From: Anticarsia gemmatalis
Taxonomy: Eukaryota; Arthropoda; Insecta; Lepidoptera; Erebidae
Reading direction: 5' to 3'
NCBI RefSeq assembly: GCF_050436995.1
Contig: NC_134749.1
Location: forward strand, 10,000,001 to 10,064,000
DNA: 64,000 nt
Position 1 is the first letter of the stretch, and every line of letters begins with the position of its first letter. A model generated the notes under the pieces. It ran no database searches. It worked only from the letters and a program-made list of their open reading frames with translations, and was not told the origin of the DNA. The translations under genes and the position numbers were made by a program. This document shows, piece after piece, positions 1 to 13,500 of the stretch.

Positions 1-124
1 ATGTTTGCTTGTAGTTATAATTTTTGATTGATGAAACGTTGATAAGTTTTCGATTTAATAGCCAATTCATCGCAATTAACTCATTTTTAAATTGGCCCTA
101 CCTAATAATGTATAATCCGTGTAA

Positions 125-335
125 TCCGTGGCGGAGTGGTTAAAGTCACCACGCCGCTACCATTGCGTCGGGAAGACATGAGTTCGATTTCCATTCGGAA
201 CAATTAACTGTTCAATCAGCAAAAAGCTGTTTTGGGTCTACTTGTACTTTGCATTGCGTGCGTTGCTTGTATGTTTGTAAAAATCCCCGCGACACAAGCG
301 CAGCTCTTAGTGCGGGAGTTTTATTTTTATTAAAA
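125..335 (+). repeat. tRNA-derived SINE, near full-length
   Basis: The A-box TGGCGGAGTGGTTAAAG and B-box GAGTTCGATTTCC are followed by GTTTTGGGTCTACTTGTACT, TTTGTAAAAATCC and the GTGCGGGAGTTTTATTTTTA tail. Confidence 0.85.
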
Positions 336-921
336 CAATAATAAAATACTAAAGTCTGGTTCACAATATCATTTACTTTAACAGGTCAACGTAATAAACG
401 ACGGTTAATATACACATACTCTTTTAAAACGCCATCAAAACTACTCATTCATTGTGAACGACTAATTACATTTTATGCACGATCGCAGATGTGCACTCAT
501 CAAATGCGCTACTCCAACTGCCATTTTACTATACAAATATAACTATGCAGACTGCATTTTATGTTTCATCCACAGTTTTAATAGCTCGAGTATAAAAGAA
601 CATGAATACTGAAAATATAAAACGTCTCATAAAGTTATTATTCGAAACCGTAAAAGGATTTTGAGGAACAATTCTCGTATGCATTTTTCCGAAATTTAAA
701 GATCATAACGATTGTTTCGGTCTTTTAAGTTTCATTTTACGACTTGCGTTGTAAAATGTCGTGCCATTTACCTTTATGTTTTGTAAGAAAGAGAATTCAT
801 TTTACGTTGAAAACTGCAATTTGGATTTAACACGAATTGCTGGTTTTATGTAGAGAAGAGATAAACAGTTGCATGAGTAAGATAAGTATTTAAAAACCGT
901 ATTTTACTCAATTATCTTGGC

Positions 922-1088
922 AACTTAGTAGAGAACCTTGATATACACGATTTATGCCGAATATTATAAATGATTCTGTACATATTCAAAATTAACTAGC
1001 TTTAGCAAGCAGGCAATCATCCGCTGCATACGCTTGCGGATCGCTGATATTCTAAATTCTAAGTTTTGTATGCCTTCGCCAGTTGCGT
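922..1088 (+). repeat. Interspersed repeat of unknown class
   Basis: The left block AACTTAGTAGAGAACCTTGA and the right block TGCGGATCGCTGATATTCTA to TTTTGTATGCCTTCGCC are shared with 35114-35286, and in rearranged form with 45274-45368. Confidence 0.6.
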
Positions 1089-1445
1089 TTGACGACTTTA
1101 TATAAATGCTTTATTTAAAGTAAACACAAAAGTTATACATAATCAATGTACCATAATATTTTTATAATAACAGATCTGTTTCAGGAATAATAAACAAAAT
1201 ATATTAAACAATAACACCGTGAGTCATTGAACTCTATCTGTATCTAATGTTTAGGGAAAAACTTGTAAAAAACAGATTACATAATAAATGAAATACGAGT
1301 ATGACGAGATGTCCTCTGTCACCTCTGTATAATATGTAAATAATAAACAAACGTACATATATCATGTACGTAGAAACAATAAAAGGTGTTTTGGATGCAT
1401 AACATATTAATATTAGGAATTATAGTCTTTCAGCATGACTTAACT

Positions 1446-1610
1446 TTTTTTTTGACAACTCCCGCACTAAGAAAAGCTCTTGTATCGCAAGGACTTTTAC
1501 AAACATACAAACAACGGACACAAAACACAATCAGACCCGAAATAATTATTTGTGGATCGCACAAATAATTACTCATTGTGGGAATCGAACACACGACCTC
1601 CCAAACAATG
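1446..1610 (-). repeat. tRNA-derived SINE, 5' part decayed
   Basis: The minus-strand B-box GTTCGATTCCCAC is followed by the body with TTGTTTGTATGTTTGTAAAAG, GCGATACAAGAGC and GTGCGGGAGTTGTC. The A-box half is not recognisable. Confidence 0.8.
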
Positions 1611-1690
1611 TACAACATAGTGGCTTTCAAATGGTGGTCAACTGAGACACGTGAGCCCCTCTGATCAGATTTTTAAGCAAAATCTCTCGA

Positions 1691-1735
1691 TGACAGGCCG
1701 GTTGTCGGTAGTCGATAGTAGTAGAGAATCGAGCT
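1691..1735. repeat. Solo end of the GAGAATCG MITE family
   Basis: GTCGATAGTAGTAGAGAATC, then GAGC, resembles the right end of the elements at 5796-5914 and 26696-26855. No left end was found. Confidence 0.4.
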
Positions 1736-2287
1736 TACTGTACATTGCTGCTTTGACGTAACGTGTTAGTTGCTAAAATCGAAGGGACTGCGGACATGCA
1801 CAGCATAGTGGCTTTCAAATAGTTGTCAACGAAGAAACATAATAGTCCTCTTGTGTGTACTTTCCATATTATTTATTTATCATAATCCTCACCTTAAATA
1901 ACCTTCATATTGTATAGAAATTGTGTTATAATGTAGATAAAGCCTCATTATCGTATACGATGAATATTGAATACTAAGTGGAAATGATTGTTGTCAGTTG
2001 TGAATGATTTAGATAAAAGTAATATAGTGATAAGTGGTGTTTATCAATGACGTTGTGTCTGTAATTATCGTGAGTTATCGAAACAGGTGGTTGATTAATT
2101 TAATTATTTTAGAAATACGCTTGCTATGTGTATGTTTTCTGTTGGTGCATCGTTAATTGCATGTTTGATTGAATTAAATTACGAAATAAATATTTATACG
2201 ATTTTTATGTAATTCTACGATTACGAACATTTGTCATACAATGATACAATATGCAATGTTTTTTACTAAATCGAATACTATATCGCT

Positions 2288-2452
2288 TTTTTTAAAGACA
2301 TCTCCCGCGCTAAGAGTTGTCTTTAAAAAAATACAACTAGACTCGAAACAATTATTTGTGGATCGCACAAATAATTGTTCTGTATGGGCATCGAACCCAT
2401 GACCTCCCTACACAATGCCAGCGGCCTGGCGACCTAAACCACAGCGCCACAT
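2288..2452 (-). repeat. tRNA-derived SINE, internally deleted
   Basis: The minus strand carries TGGCGCTGTGGTTTAGGTCG and the B-box GGTTCGATGCC, then the AATTATTTGT palindrome. It lacks the TTTGTATGTTTGTAAAAGTCC part before the GCGGGAGATGTCTTTAAA tail. Confidence 0.8.
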
Positions 2453-2510
2453 CTTAAGGTAAGTATAAGATTAATAACGATTCAAGAAAGTTTTAAAAAC
2501 TTATGTTAAA

Positions 2511-2731
2511 CTAGCTGACCCGCGCAACTTCGCTTGCGTCACCTAAGAGAATGGGTCAAAATTTTCCCCGTTTTTGAAACGTTTTTCGTTGCTACTCCGC
2601 TCCTAATGACCGTAGCGTGATGTTATATAGCCTATAGCCTTCCTCGATAAATGGGCTATCTATCACTGAAAGAATGTTTCAAATCGGACCATCGGATCTC
2701 CTGAGATTCAGCTCTATAATATTATTATAGA
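2511..2731 (-). mobile_element. Non-autonomous Helitron, family 1, copy 1, complete
   Basis: The minus-strand 5' end TCTATAATAATATTATAGAG follows A. The 3' end, with hairpin CGCAAGCGAAGTTGCG and GGGTCAGCTAG, is followed by T. The body has GGTCCGATTTGAAACATTC and TAGCCCATTTATCGAGGAAG. Confidence 0.92.
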
Positions 2732-5700
2732 TGTAATATCTCTCAAGTTTATGTAGGTGGTTTAATTTTATCAGATCGAAGAAGCAACTACAGTCGGTTG
2801 CACCCACCGGTAGGTTAAGTTATGGAGGTTTAAAACTTATTGATATTGAAATTGCATAAAACACCTATGCGGTATGCACTCTGCATAAGGTACTACTATA
2901 TATTATATTATATTGTGTGATTCAGGTAATTAGAAGTACAATCGATTAGTGCTATAAAGTGCTTTCAAGTGAAAAGGAAGCATTGTTTTCTACATATACT
3001 ATATTACGCTAAGCTATTTTACGCTATGTGTAGATACTTATATGGAGCTTTATATTTTACAAATAATCAAACGAATCCATGTGTTTATTAGCCACATATC
3101 CAATCAAATCTTCAATACCGAGATTAAATACCTAAATGAAAATATAATCATTGAAACTAATTAAAAACTCGATGATAGAACCTTACCTATATCAAAACCT
3201 CCAATTTACCTGCTCAGCGTATATCGCTTGTTTATTTTTACCGTCCGACCCACATTACCTGTCAGAAGCACCCGGGATGTTTGTAATTCATAAACTAGCG
3301 AGCCGATCTGACACGATTTCAATTTCTGACATAATTTCAATTACGAAGAGAAGACAATAGCCGTTATCATGCCGTGACAGATGCGCGCTCGATGCCAAAG
3401 GGTTTATTGTTTTTCGGTAAATATTTTGTTAATATGAAATTGAAACTTTGCTTGTTATATTGGTTGGAGTGATCGGGGTCCGTCGTATGGTACAATATTG
3501 CTGTATATTGAATTAGTAAAATTATAAATAGATTTGGTTTTCAATTTAATTACGCTGTTTCGACCTTGTTAGTAACCCTACGACGATCTATCAAGGCTTG
3601 TGTTTTCCCAGCTTACAAAAATCATAAATATCAAAATTTACTTACATCTTTAATTTTATCTTGTTAAATCTAAGCTCTAAATATATTTCTATAACCCACA
3701 GCAATCAAAACAAACCAAATATATCTAAATAGGGAACTGAAAATTACACATCCATACAAAGAATGTTTAGTTAGATACCTAGAATATAAAATTTGATGCA
3801 TAAATTACAGCTTTTTCCCACAGGATGACGTAACATCGTCACAGGCTAATATCCCTTTGAACTTCTTTTAATTTATCCAAAGTCACTTGTACAATGATCT
3901 CAGATTCAATAGTAAATCTATCAAACAATGTGTTTATTAGTTGACTAACAGAATGATTTGTGTACGCCCTGTTTATAGGACATTAGCAGGTTATATTGTT
4001 GTATTTATAGCCAGCATTGGTACTGTCGACTTAATTTACACTTAATGGCGGAATAACGACACTGTTTATGCGCGTGTTAAGGTGTTACAACGAAATTACT
4101 GCATTTATTAAGGTTGTAAATTAACTGCAAAAAAGCAAAGGCAAACAAAAATATAATTCAAAGATTCAAAAGTTGTATTTAAAGAAAAGTTAAAGAGCTA
4201 CAAGCTTTTTTTTATAAATGTCATCATTATTGTGTCTGGTAGTTTTATCATTTTAATTTCAGTTCCAAGGACGAACATGACATGTAACTTTCAAATTAAC
4301 ACGGAATGTTAATTTGAATTGACATTTTATAAATTTCATAAAACTAAAACTTCTCAGTCTTGATAAAACTTAGAATAAATTTCATGTAAGTTCAAGGACC
4401 TAAGCAATTTTTCATATCAAAGTTGTCAACGTTCGACAGAAACTCGATTGCAAGAGCATCAAAATGTGCTTTACATCCAGTCCGCTTTATTAGAATTCTA
4501 GAGAGCACCAAACAATTTTACGATGTCAAAACATTGGCAAACTGGAACTCACGTAAATTGTGTGGACGTACAGAGTAGTAAGTCCGAAGTACTAAAGTCT
4601 GTTTTAGAATTGGATAGGAGGAGTAAAGTATCGTTGATAGACGACTGCACGTTTGGTGCATTGAGAATAGCGTTCAATGCACACTACTAAATTCGATATA
4701 TGAGATTGGCCGGTAACCACATGAATGATAAATAAATGTGTTTTCCTTTTGATGAAATTGCGTTGTAAAATCATAAGAAACCTTGAACTAGATATTCTCG
4801 TACGCAATACCAATGCGTATCAAGCCGAACAGTCAACATTACAAAGAAGTTTATGAGTGCTTTAAATCAGTGAGACGGCGGCTCAATATCACTTGTGACG
4901 TAGGCCTTAACTCAGCACTTTAGTATAAAAACATGCCTGAACATTATCACCGTCACTACAACTTAGCATAAAAAGTACATCATTCTGCTCTCATACTTTT
5001 ATGTTCGCTTAAATTTGTCACAACATTTAATCCGAGCTCTGATGCAGGGGAGCAGGGGAATGAGAAAACTTTCCGATTGCCTACACCTACGCAGTGTGTA
5101 GGGAACAAAAAGTTTTAATTGATTGAGACCCACAATTATCGCGGCGAGTGACGCCTGTCCGTGTGCGTGACTGGGCTCGACCCTACGGACCGTTTGAACC
5201 AAATTCCCCGTAATTTTAAAAGGACAGATAGCTTGTTTTGGACAGACGCGGTTAAGTAAACTCTTCTAAGTTTAGATAAGATATTAAACATATACTTTGC
5301 ACTTGATTGATCAAAAGTTAGTTGTCACAAGCTATGAAAATGAAAATGGCGTTTTAGTTAAACTGAATATATTTACGCTCGTTCATTTTTTTAAGCATTT
5401 TCAATATCACATTTTTATTACAATTTAGAAAGTAAAGTAAGTCAGATATGCTGTGATAATGTTGCTGTATCATTCAGAAATGTTATTTTATTACGACATA
5501 AAACTACATGAACACAACTATATACTTACCTTCTATAATAAAACGATACTAATCCCGTAGTTATAACAAATAAAACTAAATGAAACGCAGACCACATTGT
5601 AGTGAACTTTACAAAGTTAGTACTTAAACTTTATGCAAATATTGCACGAACTTATTATCTCGTAACAAGTGCTATCGTATTACAACTACTGAAGTTGAAC

Positions 5701-5795
5701 TTCCTTGCTTATAAACGCTGAATATTAATGGTTTAGTTTGAAAATGAGTTCACAACATTTTCGTAACAGCTAACCATCTCAAATTATATATCAGT
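2732..5795. other. Non-coding stretch
   Basis: AT-rich, no supportable exon. A GC-richer island at about 5030-5210 is open on the minus strand for 67 codons, but has no recognised similarity and no convincing splice context. Confidence 0.5.
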
Positions 5796-5914
5796 AGCGC
5801 GATTCTCGATCTGATCAGCGCCTCTAGTGGGCGTCGTAGAAACTATTTTGGCAGTACATTTTAAATGTCAAACTCTCGATACTCGATGGTTTCAACTGTA
5901 GAGAATCGTGCTCG
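5796..5914. repeat. MITE, GCGCGATTCTC-TIR family, copy 1
   Basis: The left end AGCGCGATTCTCGATCTG and the right end TAGAGAATCGTGCTCGA are inverted. It contains GATCAGCGCCTCTAGTGGGC and AACTCTCGATACTCGATGG. Confidence 0.8.
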
Positions 5915-8900
5915 ATCTTTAGCGACATTTAATATACTTTGAATCAACAGACCACTGCTTGAGAGCAAGCAGTTATCTAATCTAACATTGCCTTTTTCAT
6001 ACTGTATATCTCGTCCAAACAAAACATATTGACTTCCAAATAGACTTCGACAGTCACAAACTTCATACGTGCAACGTAGCTTTTAGTTCGCAAAAATACA
6101 CGCGCCATATCGCACAAAACTGACTCAGAAAGATCAAACTTCAACTAGCCTAAGCAAAATCATATAGTTACTAGTTCCATCAATTCGCTAAACTACTTCA
6201 CGAACTGCAAGTTTCTCAATAACTATAAATAATTACTGTAACCGCAGTTTTACTTCGGAACTACGCCCGACTTCTCCCGACTTTGCCCGAATATTATCGA
6301 GGTCACTAAAGTTCCGATCATAAAGGAAGAGGTAAGGTAAACAAAGATTAAATTGAGGATTAAGTTGTGAAGAAGAAACGTTTACGGTTTGCTCAAATGT
6401 TTCGGGCCTATTGATAAAGTGGAGAAACTAATGCAATATTTAACAATGGGCGTGGTAAATAATTTAAAATTTTGTCGACCTTTTAAATCTAAAAAAGTCG
6501 AGCAAGAAAAATCGGCATGGCCGTACCATCCTTTTCTCGAATGCACTTATTCCCACTTAATTGTACTGATTTGTCATCGTGATCATATTATCTAGTAAAT
6601 ATTACCAATAGAAAATAAAGTCGCATGTAGTGTGAACGTTCTAAAAACTGCTGTGTAATAGTTGAAATTTAAACCTCTTTGTGACAATTTGTGTTTACAG
6701 ACTCATTATCCAACACTGGAAAAGTGAAAATGTTTTCTACGAAATTATAATCAGCGGCCTCGGCACTCTACTGAAAATGATCAAAGGCTTATCTGCAGAA
6801 TAAAGTAATATTTATGAAGCAATACAATATTACCCCTAATTACTGTTTCGAAATTGAACATACTTTTTAATTACAAGCAGACACAATTACAAAACTTTAG
6901 ATTTCAATTTTAAACTTGTTCTAAAAGGAAAAAGTTTATAATTCAGAGGAGCCTTCAATATAATCTAATAATACCTTTGCTCATTTTTTTGTAAGAACCT
7001 TGAAATATTTTATATTCGCATCACGCAATGAATAATGAAACTGAGAAACAGATGAGAATTAAGAATTTAATTCACTCGGCTCTCGGGGAAGCCGTTAAAT
7101 TCGCTTAGTACACAATGTCGGTAACCGGCTTAGGAACCGACTTGGAGAGCTTTAAAACCTCATTTTTACTTCCATCAAATTAAGATTTAAGTACTTTCGT
7201 CTTAGTATTATTGTCTCGTCTTAACCACCAAGACCACTTTATGATAAAAGATAAATTCTTGATCTGTTTTAGCATCCGATCATAATTTACAAACATTAAT
7301 AGTCTTTTTTGCACATGTTACGATAATGTCGCTGATTTCAAAAGAAAATATACCAGAATTTATCAAATAAGAACTGCGCACTAAAGAAGCTAAAATGTAT
7401 ACTTGCTTCAAAAGTCTTACTGCTTACCGATTAGAAAGAAATATAACATTCATGAGCAGTTTTTTTATGAGTCGCGTAGATAACCAAATCAAGCAGCGAA
7501 ATTTTCGTTCAAAAATATGTTGATCACGTAAATTTTTATCCTAGTTTACAAGGTCGACACGAAAAAAGACTGAAAGACGTTTGACTGTATTTTATTTTGA
7601 TACGAAATAATTTTAAAAACTTCTTTCTAGTTCATTGGAATAAAATGACTGGCAAACATGGAACATTTGAATTTAAAAATAAGTTAATCGAGGGCAATGT
7701 GCTAAGTTTTAAAAATATTACTAAGAATGTCTTTATGATGTAAAAGTTACTGGCTGCAGACATTTTTCTTTGTAAAAGATAAGTATATTAAAAAAGAAAT
7801 AAAAGGCCTATTCTTTATTTAGACCTCTTGTCTTGCCGTTATGAACAATCACAAGATTGGTTGACAGAAGGCGGCTAGCCGGCTACCAATCTTTGGTATT
7901 TTGTGGGCATTCTGTTTACCCATTTAAGGGATGCCAGTGAGTTATTGATCTTTTCAAAGGGAAATTAAAGCCGATCACTAGATTACAATTCCATTTTGGA
8001 ATTTCGACAGAGTTATGTGCGAAATGTAAGATTTCTGATGCGGTGAGATTAAACAAATCGAAATTTTACAATCACATTTAGATTACCTAAAGTATTTCTA
8101 TAGCAAATCTCTTTCTTTTATTACCAAGTAAATTGAATGTTCAAACGAAATTGCCTTTTAAAACGGCCATTTCTTCAACGACTTGTAATTAAAACAATTT
8201 ATTTAAAAGAACCACTCGAGATTCGCACCTGATGCGATATATCTGTCAAGAAAATGGCTGCCACGATTCGATTGCGAGTGAAGGGTCGAATAAATTCGTA
8301 TAATTGGCTATCTCCGGCCACTGGGTAAGCATTGCCGGTATTTAAGCTCTTCAATTATCATTTTATTCGTCTCAATGTGAATGTTCTATACGTTTTTTTT
8401 ATTCAATTACTCTTGGCTGAGTACAAAGATTTTTACAAAAGCCGACCAAACCGTTTCACGTTTTAATCAAAGGCCTGTTTTTTGTTTTCCGAGAATTATG
8501 TAATAAAATATATTTGAGGTATTCGTTGGAATTTATAATAAAGAGACTGATATTATGTTAAGTTGATGTGTTGTATGTTTTTGCTTGTTAGTCACTTGTT
8601 TGTTTCGGTTCAATCGTAGTAAATGGCCCTTTGTGCATAGGTACAGAGAGTCAAAATATATTTTTACCCCAACTTTTATACTGATCTCATTAATTACCTC
8701 GCAATAACAATTGCCATTAACTCTTTAATAAGCAGTTAAACTTTTACGAAGTCTTGCGGAGTTTCTCTTTATTCTTCTAAGAAAATCTAAAAGTAATCTT
8801 ACTTTTTGTATGTCAATATTCCCTTTGGGATACTTGGGTTCATCTATAAAGTTTGTTCGTTAAGCTCCTTAACTCTTTCGCATAGGAATTAGGGTTGAGT

Positions 8901-9726
8901 TTTTGTTCTACAGATAACAATTAAATAGATTAATACAGGTTACAGTACAATTTTGATTAAATAAATATATGTTTTGGTTAATAAAACTTAGTTTAATGTA
9001 ATGTATAATGTAAATTTAATCATTATCATAATAATTGCTAGCAATATATTCATCAATTTGAATTAATTTAGAGATAATTTTACAAACAATCTCGTATTAA
9101 GAGTATAGACAAGTATAAATAGTAGCCATAGATGAAAATAGTCCCCAAAATAAAAGAATCAATCCCTATATTATAACGACTAATCGAAAAGCCATAGCAC
9201 GAATACATTTCCATAATTCCTTGGCTTATCACTGCAATAAAACATGTTATAACCACTCTTATGAAAAAACACGTTATATTAAGTCTTTAGAATCCGCTTA
9301 CGATCTCCGGCATTTTTGGCGCGAGTCTGCGGAAGCCATGTTTATATTGTATTTGCGACAAACGCACGGATTACTGACAACTGAAAACTGAACAATGAGA
9401 GGCTACAGGTAACTAATAAAATAAATATAATTTATTCGCGAAAAAGAACTTAACCATACCGTTTTTTTTTTTTGTAAAAATATATCATCATTATGACATT
9501 ATTCAAAAAAGACAGGAGCATAGTAGGTACTCGTAACGGGTAGCAATGAATAATTTTAAGTATAAAATGTTTGAGGTAAAATAGCTATAATATATTATAA
9601 TATCGTATGCTAAAATTCTTCGCCTTGACTGTGACTGAACTGCTTCTTATAACGACTAGTGTAATCCACATGTATACAGCCGTGTAAAGATAAGTTTTTT
9701 TTTTTGAAAAAATAGCGCAATAATGT
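5915..9726. other. Non-coding stretch
   Basis: AT-rich DNA without a gene or a recognised repeat. GC-richer patches at 7070-7150 and 8220-8335 are the only compositional features. Confidence 0.5.
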
Positions 9727-9840
9727 CCGGTTTCTGAGGCACATTTAGCGGTAGTTTATCTATTCAAACTGTATTTTTTATATTAGTTTAAACGCTATTG
9801 ATAAGATAAACTACCGCTTATTGTACCCCAGAAACCGGGG
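9727..9840. repeat. Palindromic MITE, CCGGTTTCTGAG family, copy 1
   Basis: CCGGTTTCTGAGGCACATTT and CCCCAGAAACCGGGG end arms of about 45 bp that include AGCGGTAGTTTATCTATTCA and its counterpart. Related copy at 32415-32529. Confidence 0.85.
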
Positions 9841-10229
9841 GTAAGAAGTGTCAATTGACCTATTAGTAAAGTCTTTATAAAAAGCCTCTCTCGTACAGGT
9901 CACCTTCACAAAGCGCTGTAATCTTATTCAAACTGACAACTAAACCTCAATCTAATTACAAATACGTGTTACGACTACGTGCGACGCTTCTACAACCACT
10001 TCTATACTACATAATATTGTACTGAACTTATGTCTGTCTATTTGTAAGCATTATACCTAATTGGATTGGACCACTTTTAAAGCGATAGCTCAATGTTCAA
10101 TGAACTCACACTTCAAAAAAGCTTAATTATTTTTACTGAAATTCATTTTTGTACCACATATTTGTATTATTTGTACCTTAATATCTACAATAATATTCTA
10201 CTTAAAACTAAAATCGCATTATTTTATCA

Positions 10230-10502
10230 TCTATACTAATATTATAAAGCTGAAGAGTTTGTTTGATTGTTTGTTTGTTTGTTTGTTTGTTTGAACGCGC
10301 TAATCTCAAGATCTACTGGTCCGATTTGAAAAATTCTTTCAGTGTTAGATGGCCCATTTATCGAGGAAGGTTATAGGCTATATAACATCACGCTACGGCC
10401 ATAAGGAGCGGAGTAGCAACGAAAAACGTTACAAAAACGGGAAAAATTATGACCCCGCATTCTTTCTTATGTGACGCAAGCGAAGTTGCGCGGGTCAGCT
10501 AG
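10230..10502 (+). mobile_element. Non-autonomous Helitron, family 1, copy 2, complete
   Basis: The 5' TCTATACTAATATTATAAAG follows A. A (TTTG)n tract is at 10259-10294. The 3' end has the hairpin CGCAAGCGAAGTTGCG and GGGTCAGCTAG before T. The size is 273 bp. Confidence 0.92.
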
Positions 10503-10503
10503 T

Positions 10504-13500
10504 AATAACATATTCATGGCAACTGATTGCATAATAAAAACAAAACAAAATAATAAAAAAGATTTATTTTTCGAATTTTAAATTAAGAATAAGCGCGGAT
10601 GCCAATGAAAATCGTCAACAACTACAAAAAAAATAACACCTTTCTTTTTTAAAATTCTTAAATTCATTATTATTTTATTTTTTGTCCAAGTAAGTGGCGC
10701 GTGATCGTTGTGTATCACTACTTCAGCGGTTCTCATACATACATAGAACAAGAGTGGTTGCGAGACTGGGCCGTAATTACGTACATAGAGGCCATTACAA
10801 CCGTAATGTGGTTAGCCGGGGCCGCTCCATTGACGGCTGCGTGTCTTAGATACCTCTACAGTATTGTGAAATAGTGAATCATATTGAAAGTTTTATATGT
10901 ACAGACTTTTGCACGCAATTTCAAGTAAAGGTTGTCGAATTTGGTGTATTTGATGGTTATGTAAGTTTTCTGTGGTATCTATCGATTTCTTTTCTATAAA
11001 AAAAGCTTGTTACAAAATATTTAAACCGCCTCAATCATTGGTCTTTACTCCGCATGTAAGACCACCCGCCATATTTCATAATTTTTTAATGTATTTTGTA
11101 TTACGACTAAATTCCTTGAAGCATTGAAAATGTTTAAGTGGTTGCTACAATAAGAATCTAGTCTTGAATAATTCTATATAAATTAAGTCTCAAATCGAAT
11201 AAGATTGTTCAAATCGGCTTACTTACTTGTAAGAAAATACTTAATCTGCTGAGCCGGGGCCGTCTCAGAAAATCGGATTATTCCATAGATTTAAGTTTTC
11301 ACGCATAAGTTACGGGCTTTGTCTATTTACTGTGAAAATAAATAGTATAAGCAGTTTTTACAGTCCATTGAAGTTTTCTTTGTAATTAGAGTTTTTTTTA
11401 GGTTTTGTTTTAAATGGATTAAAAAATACCAGAAATAACCTAGTTACCAATAACCACAATAAAGCTAAGCTAAAGCTAGATAAAAAAATAGAACGCCGCA
11501 CGCGTTCCTGTGTTTTATATGCATAAAACATTTCGTTAAATTAATATATGTGTTTTGATAATTTACTTTTACATAATGCCAGAAAAACGCATAAATTTTA
11601 CGTTAGTTCCAAGCAAATATTTTCCCACCCTTAATCTTTTCCCACGTAACCGTTAAAACAAGGCATTACGGCCGAGTACATACATGAGTTACGTTGCGGA
11701 GTAATCCAGAATGTGTCGTATTTTCGGGCGGGTGTACGAAATTACTGGCACGTGTAGAATAGGTTTAATATTTCATGCGACGACGCATCAAATGTGAGCG
11801 CTCGAAACAAATTCACGCTTGTTGAATATCTTCTGTGAATTTTACGCTGAGTTAACCGTGTGTTCTGCTGATTTTATGTACGCAAATATTGTATATGCTT
11901 AATTAGGTAGTGTGAGTTATATTCTAGTACTATTTTCTTATTAGAAATAGTACTCAAATTTAACTTGTTATCGAGTTTGACTATTATGTAAACAGTGTTT
12001 GATTATTTAAAAGCCTCCCGATAGATTAGCTGCTAAGACAGGTAAGACAAGTAGATTTGTTTTTGTTTGTAAAAAGACAACTCTCCAGTCAAGATTGCTC
12101 CAGCATCGCGGGGACACTACAAAATATGCGAACAGCAAATATTATTAAAAAAAAAATCCCACTTGAAGGAGAACGTTTAGCATTATTTTACTATTAAACA
12201 TACTTTTAATACAATAAAATAGATAATCTTCGTTACTACGGAATATTCTAAAGAAAATAACCAAGTTCTACTTTATCTATACCAACAATTAGTCACACAA
12301 AACAACTGAACTCAAACAAGAAAGTTTCCTTTAATCATCCTTTGTTATCTACAAAGGGAATATCGAAGGGAAATCTCTCAGAAAGTACAGAAACAATCCT
12401 ATGATAACGTCGACAAGACATAAGAGAGTGTACGTGACAATGTCTGTGTAAAACGAACGTCACTCGTTCCTTTGATAACAAATAAGAATCGAATGAGCTG
12501 TATAAATGAGAGCTTTTTGCAAGAATAAAGTAGATCAGTTGTGTGATAAAGAGATAAATATTTCTTTTTTACAAATGGCTGTTTAGTTCAAAGGCAAACA
12601 ACCTTAAGTGAATAAACCTTAACGTATAGCGAACCTAAAGAGAAGCCTCAAATGCGTTAAGTCAAATTTGAAGCTTAGAACCACATAATTTAGAAATCAT
12701 TATCAGATACACGATTGCATAGCTATTGTTACTTATAATAGTAATAAAATGTAGGTACGCGATAGTCAAAGTTTAATAAAACATGAAATAATTTCCGAAT
12801 TTACAATTTCCTGCTTACGCGAGGCTTCTTGTATGTTTTCTTAAGACTCATCATAAGTAGTACGTCACTAACTGTCTTAGTAAAACACACAAACTTTTGG
12901 ACACAATAATACTGTTTCCTGTAAAAGTTCAGAAAATGACCAAACTTTATCGGAAATATACAATTTTAAAGAGTTCCGCCTCGTATTGTGAAAATACACA
13001 AAGCTTGTTTGGAGAGAAACTAATAAAAAATGTATTGTGCCTCTTCGAAATTCGTGCTGTAATTCACATGTAAGGGTCACTCCACAACGTATACCTCTTA
13101 CGTCCATTTGCTCGCGAAGGTAACCACAACGCGATGCTAAAATATTTAGGTTAGGATGGTTTTTAAGTCACTGCCTCGTTTTGTGAAATTATATTAGGAA
13201 CTTTTTTATGTTGTTGTAGTTATAATATAAGTGTCCCGTGATGAATTATATCTTTTTGTTGTTTAAGTTAGGTTCCTACAAAAATAAAGTACATTTACGC
13301 CAAGTCGTCGCAACATACACGCCGAAAACACGCCCATTAAGTACTAGTAAAACGCAAGACCAGTGTGAAGAGGCCATAGCATACTCGTATAATATGTAGT
13401 GTGACCTGTCGTTTTCGAGACTACTCGTCAATTCCTCAATACTTTATCTTTTTGCGCAAGTAGAGAATCGTGTCACATCCTAGTTTTTTAGGCTGTAACC

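Noticed and set aside
125..200. tRNA gene
   Set aside because: A and B boxes are present, but the cloverleaf is decayed and the rest of a SINE follows; the same holds for 40068-40150.
9391..9412. Short ATG frame (MRGYR) before a GTAACT donor
   Set aside because: Too short to support as a first exon without transcript data.
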